Origin: Desulfatitalea sp. UBA4791
Lineage (GTDB): Bacteria > Desulfobacterota > Desulfobacteria > Desulfobacterales > Desulfosarcinaceae
Reading direction: 5' to 3'
Length of the DNA: 14,683 bases
NCBI GenBank assembly: GCA_002402905.1
Contig: DHGT01000014.1
Coordinates: 5,707-20,389, forward strand
The stretch's first letter is position 1; every line of letters begins with the position of its first letter. The notes under the pieces were generated by a model. It ran no database searches, had not been told where the DNA came from, and saw nothing but the letters and a program-made list of their open reading frames with translations. The position numbers and the translations under genes were made by a program. This document shows, piece by piece, positions 1 to 5,889 of this stretch.

Positions 1-172
1 CCTGCCCCACCCACGCCGGGTTTAATGAATCAAGTTCAGTTAGAATCCCTGGGCAAGATGACAATGAGTTGCCAAATGTCGGGCTGCACTGATATGACAT
101 TACCAACGAAAATGTTCGGGCGAATGTAAAATCCCCCCGGCACTGTCAAGCCCTTTACCAGGAGGTGTCTTT

Positions 173-310
173 ATGCGCTGGCGATGTCTGATTTGCGGCT
201 ACATTCATGATGGCGAAAAACCACCCTATCGCTGTCCGGTCTGCGGGGCACCGGCCAAGATGTTCGAACCGGTGCCTCAAGACGCCAAGCCGTCGGCGGA
301 CCACGCATGA
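173..310 (+). CDS. Small rubredoxin-like iron protein (45 aa)
   Basis: Seen: an ATG preceded by a strong AGGAGG (159-164 region) opens a 45-codon frame whose product carries two CxxC knuckles, C5-L-I-C8-G-Y and C21-P-V-C24-G-A-P. The 12-residue gap between them is the short-loop spacing of the rubredoxin-like domain at the C-terminus of rubrerythrins, not the longer loop of classical rubredoxin. Family knowledge: four such cysteines bind one Fe (or Zn), and the domain carries single electrons in the cytoplasm of anaerobes. There is no ferritin-like diiron domain, so this is a stand-alone module. Its stop TGA (308-310) overlaps the ATG of the adenosyltransferase gene, so the two are translationally coupled. 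Inference: it may hand electrons from the flavoprotein two genes downstream to a cobalamin or oxidative-stress partner. It could instead be a zinc ribbon. Confidence in the domain is high, in the role low. Confidence 0.85.
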   Translation: MRWRCLICGYIHDGEKPPYRCPVCGAPAKMFEPVPQDAKPSADHA

Positions 311-879
311 AGATCTATACCCAGACCGGAGATCAGGGCAAAACCAGTCTTTTCAGCGGCGAACGGGTGGTCAAGAGCGACGCGCGGATCCACGCCTACG
401 GCGATATCGATGAACTCAACTCCGTGGTGGGCGCCCTGATTGCCGCCCTGCTGCCGGATTCGGAAGCGGCCGAGGGTCAGCTCAAGGAGATTCAATCGGA
501 TCTGTTCCAGGTGGGGGCCTGGCTGGCGGCCACCTCGGGTTCCGAAGCCCAGGCGCGGTTGAATTCGATTACGATCGGGTACAGTCAACGGATCGAATCC
601 TGGATCGATGGGATGGATGCGCAGTTACCCGAACTCAAGTCCTTTATTTTGCCCGGCGGGCACCCCACCGCGGCCTGGGCGCATATCGCCCGCACGGTGT
701 GCCGGAGGGCCGAACGGGCCGTCATCCTGCTGGCCGAACAAGAGGCCGCCGCAGGGCGCTCGTTTGAAGGATTCGCACCGATCGTGGCGTTTATCAACCG
801 ACTTTCCGACTATTTTTTTGTGCTGGCCCGCTGGCTCAATCAGCACGCCGGCATGGGAGATGTGCAGTGGCAGGGATGA
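307..879 (+). CDS. pduO: ATP:cob(I)alamin adenosyltransferase, PduO/MMAB type
   Basis: Converts cob(I)alamin and ATP to adenosylcobalamin in the cytoplasm, the last step of coenzyme B12 assimilation or recycling. The 190-residue length is typical of the stand-alone PduO-type family. Visible signatures are the N-terminal ATP-binding stretch with Y-T-Q-T-G-D-Q-G and S-L-F-S-G (residues 4-18), the F-I-L-P-G-G segment at about 113-118, C-R-R-A-E-R at about 132-137 where the catalytic arginines of the family lie, and the N-R-L-S-D-Y-F-F-V-L-A-R helix near 163-174. The start ATG overlaps the stop of the rubredoxin-like gene (ATGA), and the 3' end overlaps the next gene in the same way, so the three genes probably form one transcription unit. 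No cobalamin riboswitch was recognised upstream. Family assignment is secure; the symbol is a family label, and the downstream B12 enzyme served is not in the window. Confidence 0.93.
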   Translation: MKIYTQTGDQGKTSLFSGERVVKSDARIHAYGDIDELNSVVGALIAALLPDSEAAEGQLKEIQSDLFQVGAWLAATSGSEAQARLNSITIGYSQRIESWIDGMDAQLPELKSFILPGGHPTAAWAHIARTVCRRAERAVILLAEQEAAAGRSFEGFAPIVAFINRLSDYFFVLARWLNQHAGMGDVQWQG

Positions 880-1565
880 TGCCCCGGCCAACCCCGGCCA
901 ACGACATCCGGCCGCGATTCGTGGTGGCGGTGACGGCGGTGCGTTGGTTGAGCGAAGGCACCTTCGAGATCCGTTTGGAGCGACCGGTCGGATTTAAATT
1001 CCTTCCCGGCCAGAAAATCAGCTTCGTCGACGGCGCCCTTCGTCGAGATTACACCCTGCTCGGACCGGTGGATGCCCCAGAGCTGGCCCTGTGCGTCCGA
1101 CATGTGCCGGATGGACTTTTTTCGCCCCGGCTGTCCCGGGCCAGGATCGGTGATCGTTTTCAGATTACCGCTCCGTTCGGATATTTTACCCTCAAGACCT
1201 CTGGGCGGCCGGCGGTGTTCGTGGCCACCGGCACCGGTATCGCTCCGTTTGTCGCATTTGCAAATGCCGGCGCGCGAGGATTCGATCTCCTGCATGGCGT
1301 GCGTACCCCGGCCGAACTCTATTACCGGGACCTTTTATTCACAGCGGCGCGCCGATATATTCCGTGCGTCTCCGCGGCTGCCGGCGATGGCGAGATTGGG
1401 CCGGAGGGATTTGCCGGGCGGGTCGACCGGTTTCTATCGACCCAATATCCCGACGGTGCTTACGACTTTTTTCTTTGCGGGCGCATCCAGATGATTCGGG
1501 ACGTGACCCGTCTGATCGATGCGCGTTTTTCGGGATCTCGCGTGTTTATCGAGGCGTATGATTGA
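876..1565 (+). CDS. Ferredoxin-NADP reductase-like FAD/NAD(P)H oxidoreductase
   Basis: A cytoplasmic two-domain flavoprotein of the ferredoxin-NADP+ reductase superfamily, about 230 residues. Seen: an N-terminal beta-barrel with F-L-P-G-Q-K and the FAD-binding R-D-Y-T-L-L-G motif (about residues 45-63), then the nucleotide-binding domain starting V-F-V-A-T-G-T-G-I-A-P-F and ending with F-F-L-C-G-R-I-Q-M-I. There is no iron-sulfur cluster cysteine set, so it is the simple FAD type. The start is uncertain: ATG at 876 makes an ATGA overlap with the adenosyltransferase stop, while a GTG at 867 or the ATG at 879 would also work; none has a strong ribosome site. Inference from context: it takes electrons from NAD(P)H and, perhaps through the rubredoxin-like protein, reduces cob(II)alamin for the adenosyltransferase. 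Alternatives are a ferredoxin or flavodoxin reductase with an unrelated task. Confidence 0.85.
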   Translation: MMPRPTPANDIRPRFVVAVTAVRWLSEGTFEIRLERPVGFKFLPGQKISFVDGALRRDYTLLGPVDAPELALCVRHVPDGLFSPRLSRARIGDRFQITAPFGYFTLKTSGRPAVFVATGTGIAPFVAFANAGARGFDLLHGVRTPAELYYRDLLFTAARRYIPCVSAAAGDGEIGPEGFAGRVDRFLSTQYPDGAYDFFLCGRIQMIRDVTRLIDARFSGSRVFIEAYD

Positions 1566-1616
1566 GCAGGACCCATCGGTCCGCCATTTGACATTTATTC
1601 AACTTTAGGCCATACC

Positions 1617-3371
1617 ATGCACCCTCATTTTCGTGTCACGGGATCTATTGGAATGGTGCGTCTGTTCGTCATCTGGATGGTATGGCTCTTTGCCGCAAGC
1701 GCTTCCGCGGGCGAACCCAAAAATGTCTGGGTGCTCCACAGCTATCACCAGGGATGGACCTGGACCGACCGCATTACCGAAGGCATCCAATCCGTATTCG
1801 ATCCGTTTGGAAAGGATATCAGCCTTTATTACGACTACCTGGATTTGCATCGGGCCAACGAAGCGGTCGTCGCCGATCTCACCGTTTTTTTCAAGACCAA
1901 GCTGAGTCAAATTCCGATCGACGTCATCATCGTGTCGGACGACGGTGCCTTGCAGTTTGTCGCAACCCACGGCTCCCAACTGGCGCCCGCCATACCCATT
2001 GTGTTTTGTGGGATCAACAGCCTCGATAAACTGCCTTCGGCCGACCAACTCCGTGTGACCGGCGTGGCGGAGCAGTTTGACCATGCAGCCACCTTCGCGC
2101 TCATGCTGCGACTTCATCCCAATTGCCGCAGGGTTGTGGTCCTCGTCGATCGCAGGGGAATGCAGCCGGTTCTGCTGGATGAATTGGAAAATTCCCTGGC
2201 AGGGCTCAAAGAACGCGCGTTGGTGGAGGTTTGGAACGATGTGGATTGGGAGCGGCTGCCGGCCAATCTGGTGGCCCTGACACCCAATGATCTGGTCTAT
2301 CTTTTCGCATTTGATCATGACCGGCGCGGCAATGTGGCGCACGCCAAAGAGGTCGTCGATATGGTGGTGCGATGGTCGCCGGTGGCCGTATACAGTCCCG
2401 TGGATTTTTATCTCGGCAAAGGGATCGTAGGGGGCGCGATAAACTCCGCGCACCATCAGGGTATTCAGGCTGGTCGCACAGCGCTGCGAATTCTTTCCGG
2501 AGAGGCCGTAGAGGATATGGCGACGGATATCGGTCCCCTCCGTCAGTTGCGCGTCGATGGCCGGGCACTGCATCGTTTCGGTATTCAATCCGGACAATTG
2601 CCTGAAAACACGGAACTTATTTTTCCCCAGCCGGTCTTCTGGGTTCGTCACGGCATCTATTCTATTGGCCTGGTCGCGCTCTTGCTGGTGTTCAGCGGCA
2701 TGCTGCTCGTCATGTTGTTGCGCCAGCGGCGCAAGCAAAGCAACCTGCTGCAGATCAATACCGATCTGGACGGCCGGATCCGTGAAAAGTCGATCCATCT
2801 GCAAATCGTCAACCAGAAACTCAAGAAGCAGTCCATGACCGACGGCGTGACGGGTATTCCCAACCGGCGCTATATTTACCAGCGCCTGGTCGAGGAGGTC
2901 AAAAAGGCCCGCCGCTACAATATGCCCCTGGCCATGGTGTTGTTCGACATCGATGGCTTCAAGAAAATATACGATGAACGCGGCTATGTTCTGGGGGAAA
3001 GTGTGCTGCGCGACGTGGGCCGGTGCATCAAACGGAACATGCGGGAAATCGATCTGGTGGGACGTTACGGGGGAGAAGCCTTCCTGGTCATCCTGCCCAA
3101 TACCAGCGCCGCCCAGGGCCAGCTGATGGCCGAGCGCATAAGAGAGAAGATTGCCGCCTTGTCCTGGGAGCAGGGGGAGGTCAAGGTGACGCTCAGCGGC
3201 GGGTTGACCTTTTTCAATGATGAGACGCCCCCTGAATTGGTGCAACGTGCCGATGATCTGCTGGCCGCCGTCAAGCGGAGCGGCGGCAATCGTATCGCGG
3301 TCGCAAGGGGTGCCGGTGGGCAAGGCGGCGAGGTGATCCTGCTGCCGGAACACCATCGATCGACTCTGTGA
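1617..3371 (+). CDS. Membrane protein: periplasmic ABC-type binding domain fused to a divergent GGDEF domain
   Basis: Seen: an N-terminal signal segment (hydrophobic, ending A-S-A-S-A-G), then a periplasmic domain resembling the ABC_sub_bind family (about residues 35-330, beginning N-V-W-V-L-H-S-Y-H), a transmembrane helix (about 345-367), a short coiled coil and a GGDEF domain (about 405-575). GGDEF proteins normally make cyclic di-GMP from two GTP. Here the signature reads G485-G-E-A-F489, and guanine-pocket positions of the PleD reference are changed: N to Y452, H to Y457 and D to E461. The R476-E-I-D479 product-inhibition site is intact. It may therefore be a weak, altered-specificity or sensor-only domain. 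ATG at 1617 lacks a clear ribosome site; ATG 1653 is an alternative that gives a cleaner signal peptide. A TTGACA at 1588-1593 has only a poor -10 partner. The lipoprotein gene follows after 6 bases. Confidence 0.88.
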   Translation: MHPHFRVTGSIGMVRLFVIWMVWLFAASASAGEPKNVWVLHSYHQGWTWTDRITEGIQSVFDPFGKDISLYYDYLDLHRANEAVVADLTVFFKTKLSQIPIDVIIVSDDGALQFVATHGSQLAPAIPIVFCGINSLDKLPSADQLRVTGVAEQFDHAATFALMLRLHPNCRRVVVLVDRRGMQPVLLDELENSLAGLKERALVEVWNDVDWERLPANLVALTPNDLVYLFAFDHDRRGNVAHAKEVVDMVVRWSPVAVYSPVDFYLGKGIVGGAINSAHHQGIQAGRTALRILSGEAVEDMATDIGPLRQLRVDGRALHRFGIQSGQLPENTELIFPQPVFWVRHGIYSIGLVALLLVFSGMLLVMLLRQRRKQSNLLQINTDLDGRIREKSIHLQIVNQKLKKQSMTDGVTGIPNRRYIYQRLVEEVKKARRYNMPLAMVLFDIDGFKKIYDERGYVLGESVLRDVGRCIKRNMREIDLVGRYGGEAFLVILPNTSAAQGQLMAERIREKIAALSWEQGEVKVTLSGGLTFFNDETPPELVQRADDLLAAVKRSGGNRIAVARGAGGQGGEVILLPEHHRSTL

Positions 3372-3377
3372 GGATCT

Positions 3378-3812
3378 ATGCCGATTGAATGCGCATCAAA
3401 GCAGGTTAAATTTGCGATCATTCTCATTTTTCTTTTTGCAGGCGGCCTGGCGGCAGGCTGCATGTCCGCCGCCAAATCCCCGGCGCCTGATCCGGCATCC
3501 GTTGTCTGTCCGCCGTGTCCACCCGATCGAAGTTTGGCGTTGTCCCAGGAAAAGGAAACGCTTCGCAAGGAGCTGGCCTCAGACCGGGAAAAAATAGAGC
3601 TTCTGACCCGGGAAAATTCCGATATGAAACTCCAGGCCCTGGCAAACGAAGCCTTGATCAACGACCTCAAACGCCGTTCCGACAGTCAGCAAAAGCGGCT
3701 GGATGCGCTATCATCGATGTGGTGCGGGCCAAAGCCAAACTGCGCAGCCTTGAAAGTAAAGCCGAAGCGGCATCGACGCTTGCCGAGGCCGAGCTTGCCG
3801 TCAAGGGATTAA
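3378..3812 (+). CDS. Coiled-coil lipoprotein, frameshifted N-terminal fragment
   Basis: Seen: GAGG just before the ATG, 6 bases after the preceding stop, so it is cotranscribed with the binding-domain GGDEF gene. The product has a hydrophobic signal and a lipobox L-A-A-G-C28, predicting a lipid-anchored periplasmic protein, then a Pro/Cys-containing linker (P-P-C-P-P) and a charged coiled coil rich in E, K, L and R (about residues 55-112). After L-D-A near residue 111 the reading becomes unlike the rest (basic, Pro-rich, with W-C-G-P-K-P-N-C) until the stop at 3812. The true continuation lies in another frame from about 3713 (see the next entry), so about one base was lost near 3703-3712, either a real mutation or a sequencing error. 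I do not recognise the function; a structural or signalling partner of the upstream GGDEF protein is possible but unsupported. Confidence 0.6.
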   Translation: MPIECASKQVKFAIILIFLFAGGLAAGCMSAAKSPAPDPASVVCPPCPPDRSLALSQEKETLRKELASDREKIELLTRENSDMKLQALANEALINDLKRRSDSQQKRLDALSSMWCGPKPNCAALKVKPKRHRRLPRPSLPSRD

Positions 3813-3940
3813 AGCGGCGGGGCCCATCGCCCGATGCGGCCACCGCGGCCGAAATCGCCACAGCCGAGCAACTGCTCAGCATGAGCATCGATGAATTCAA
3901 TGCCCAGAATTTCGGTGGTGCTCTCTATCTGGCCAACCAG
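3713..3940 (+). pseudogene. Out-of-frame, 3'-truncated continuation of the coiled-coil lipoprotein
   Basis: In the frame shifted by one base from the lipoprotein start, the sequence continues its coiled-coil style: I-I-D-V-V-R-A-K-A-K-L-R-S-L-E-S-K, then alanine- and glutamate-rich helices and a block ending M-S-I-D-E-F-N-A-Q-N-F-G-G-A-L-Y-L-A-N-Q. This reads as one protein with the upstream fragment if a single base is restored near 3703-3712. Protein-like sequence stops at about 3931-3943; beyond that the same frame runs on to 4495, but only as the antisense of the GGDEF gene on the other strand. The normal C-terminus of this lipoprotein is therefore missing. The gene as it stands is almost certainly non-functional unless the junction is an assembly artefact. 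Confidence 0.6.
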
Positions 3941-5389
3941 AAACTCCTCACCCCCGTAGCGGCCCACATAGTCGCACTCCCTGACCGATTCGCGAAGGGA
4001 TTCGGCCAGTCGACGGATGGCCGCGTCACCTGCTTGGTGGCCGTAGGTATCGTTGATTTTTTTGAAATCATCGATATCGAGCATCAGGAGGGTCAACGGG
4101 TCGCGGTACCGCGTGGCGCGCGCCATTTCCCGGCTGAAGAGTGCCATGATATGATGCCGGTTGTGCAGACCGGTCAAACTGTCCGTGATCGACAGCTGCT
4201 GCAAGACCTTGTTGGTTTCGAGCAGCGATTCATGGGCGGCGGATATCTCTTCTCGGCCGCGCTTCAGGTTCGCCACCATGTGATTGAAGATCTGGGTCAA
4301 GTAGCTGATTTCGCTCAGACCCGTGACCGGGATATCCACGTCCAGGTTGCCGGCGGCCACATTGGCGGCGCCATGGCTCAACCTTCGAACCGGGCGTACG
4401 AGACAGTGGCCGAAGATATAGCCGCCAATTCCGATGCAAAGGATCAAACCGCCCACCAATGCCATGGTCAGGCGGCGCAACGTCGCAATTTCTGAATACG
4501 CATGCTGCTTATCCATTTCTGCGATCAGCATCCATTGTACGGGGGCGATCGCTATGGCCATACCGATGACCGCTTCATCGCGATAACCGATGTAGTCTTT
4601 CGGCGCCATGGGCGAATCAACCGATCCCGATGAGGCCACAAGCGGGTGTCCGGTGACCGGCGGCGATTCGGGCAGATCCCTGGAACTCACCAATACCCTG
4701 CCCTCGGTTGTGGTCAGAAAGATTTCGCCGATTCCCCCTTCACATCGAAGTCTCAGCATCGAACGGATCGCATCGAGGTTGATTTTTGCCAACAGCACAC
4801 CCAACGGGCTGCCGTCGGATGCGCTGATCACTTCCGCGATCAGGATGGATCCGTCTGTCATGCAGGGGTTGAAACGATCCTTTACGCCAGACGATGTGAG
4901 GCTGTGGATCTGTTTGCGCCAATTGGCCGGGATGGTGATCGTCAGCGGGTCCGGAGCACTGGTGACGATCACCTGGCCTTCCAAATTCATGAGAGAAAGT
5001 GATTCATAGGTGCCGAACTTTTCACTGATCGAGTGCAGGTAACTTTTGATATTTTCCAGATCCACCTGGGTTTCGATATCGGATCGTTGCTTGCCAATCG
5101 GGCGTGGCAGATTTTCGGAGATGACGTAAGAGCTCGAGAACACCCTCAGATCGTACAGGCGTTCCTTGAGCCACAAATCGAGTTCTTTTGCGCTCTGCAC
5201 GGTTGCGTTGTGCAATTCCTGGGAGATTTTTTCCCTGAGCAGTTTGCTGCTCTGCAGGTAGGAGACGCCGCCGAGAATCAGCGATGGGACGATCGTTGCC
5301 AATAAAGCAAATGCGATGATTCTGGTTTTTATGCTTTGAAATCTGGAAACGCGTAGAAACCGGGTCTGGCTATCTGTCGCCTTATCCAA
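3809..5389 (-). CDS. Membrane sensor-HAMP-GGDEF protein with a truncated GGDEF domain
   Basis: Seen from a TTG start (5389-5387) with GAGG 5 bases upstream: a transmembrane helix (about residues 23-45), a periplasmic sensor region of the double-Cache type (about 46-305), a second transmembrane helix (about 307-330), HAMP (about 331-383), a coiled linker and a GGDEF domain from about 397. The active-site pieces are canonical: D-I-D-D-F-K-K-I-N-D, G-H-Q-A-G-D, inhibition site R-E-C-D and signature G479-G-E-E-F483. After L484-V485 the protein stops matching the family; the remaining roughly 40 residues up to the stop at 3809 are antisense of the lipoprotein gene. About 70-80 residues of a normal GGDEF domain are missing, so cyclase activity is doubtful. 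No ATG occurs near the first membrane helix; the frame stays open upstream to an ATG at 5668, but that stretch is unlike a protein N-terminus. A sigma-54-type promoter lies 112 bases upstream of the chosen start. Confidence 0.75.
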   Translation of the reverse strand: MDKATDSQTRFLRVSRFQSIKTRIIAFALLATIVPSLILGGVSYLQSSKLLREKISQELHNATVQSAKELDLWLKERLYDLRVFSSSYVISENLPRPIGKQRSDIETQVDLENIKSYLHSISEKFGTYESLSLMNLEGQVIVTSAPDPLTITIPANWRKQIHSLTSSGVKDRFNPCMTDGSILIAEVISASDGSPLGVLLAKINLDAIRSMLRLRCEGGIGEIFLTTTEGRVLVSSRDLPESPPVTGHPLVASSGSVDSPMAPKDYIGYRDEAVIGMAIAIAPVQWMLIAEMDKQHAYSEIATLRRLTMALVGGLILCIGIGGYIFGHCLVRPVRRLSHGAANVAAGNLDVDIPVTGLSEISYLTQIFNHMVANLKRGREEISAAHESLLETNKVLQQLSITDSLTGLHNRHHIMALFSREMARATRYRDPLTLLMLDIDDFKKINDTYGHQAGDAAIRRLAESLRESVRECDYVGRYGGEEFLVGQIESTTEILGIEFIDAHAEQLLGCGDFGRGGRIGRWAPPL

Positions 5390-5511
5390 AACGGCCTCAT
5401 TTATATCAGCGGCCGATATCGGATTGGGGCGGTGGAGAATCGTAGATATCAGCCGGCGTTTGGTCCAAGGTGAATACCGCCTCGCGTGTCGCCCGCATCT
5501 TTCGGGTTTAC

Positions 5512-5527
5512 AGCAAATATTGTGCCA
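5512..5527 (-). promoter_or_regulatory. Sigma-54 (RpoN) -24/-12 promoter
   Basis: On the minus strand the bases read TGGCAC, five bases, then TTGCT, matching the RpoN consensus TGGCAC-N5-TTGC at every core position. It faces the sensor-HAMP-GGDEF gene; transcription would start near 5501, leaving about 110 bases of leader before the TTG at 5389. Sigma-54 promoters need an AAA+ enhancer-binding protein acting from upstream; candidate inverted-repeat sites lie at 5761-5808. No such activator gene is in the window. Confidence 0.7.
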
Positions 5528-5760
5528 TAAAAATTGCGAATATGGATGGCGCGCCGTGAGATGGCCCGATCGACGCGGCGCCCTTATCGAACAAGATGCA
5601 CTGTGAGACCGCACGACAAGGACTTCTAAGGAAGCGTCATGCTTGTGGGCCGTTTCCTGGGATGACATGTTTCACCGCGAAGCGGGGTAAGCCGCTTCTT
5701 GCGAATCCATCAATGTTCATGCGCCAGTAAAGGGGAAGGGGCAATTTCGGTTTGAAATTC

Positions 5761-5808
5761 TGACACATTTTGTCACATGTTTGGCGATGGTGGGCCAATC
5801 CATCGCCA
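5761..5808. repeat. Two adjacent inverted repeats in the thiC / GGDEF intergenic region
   Basis: The 500 bases between the thiC stop and the TTG start of the minus-strand sensor gene hold no convincing gene. They contain the sigma-54 promoter and, about 235-280 bases upstream of it, two perfect inverted repeats: TGACA-N5-TGTCA (5761-5775), and TGGCGATGG (5782-5790) with CCATCGCCA (5800-5808) around a 9-base loop. The second could fold in the thi operon transcript, but no U-tract follows on the minus strand, so it is not a standard terminator. Either could be an activator or operator site. A 13-base direct repeat, CGTGAGATGGCCC, also occurs at 5555-5567 and 5867-5879. Confidence 0.4.
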
Positions 5809-5889
5809 TATGCGTCTTCACCATGCAACGCGTCGGCAGGCAACGCATGTTTCGACCGCCACTTGGCGTGAGATGGCCCTGGGGTGTCC

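Noticed and set aside
1605..3356. 583-codon open frame on the minus strand opposite the binding-domain GGDEF gene
   Set aside because: It is the antisense shadow of a gene with clear domains; its product is rich in His, Gln and Asp with no recognisable motif.
3515..4495. 326-codon plus-strand frame joining lipoprotein sequence to further residues
   Set aside because: Its second half is the antisense of the GGDEF gene; only the part up to about 3940 is real protein sequence.
5390..5668. Upstream extension of the sensor-HAMP-GGDEF gene to the ATG at 5668
   Set aside because: The added residues are basic and Cys/His-rich, unlike the family N-terminus, and would start upstream of the sigma-54 promoter; the TTG at 5389 has a GAGG ribosome site.
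5679..5698. GAAGCGG/CCGCTTC hairpin considered as the thi operon terminator
   Set aside because: Seven-pair stem with no U-tract on either strand and about 190 bases beyond the thiC stop.
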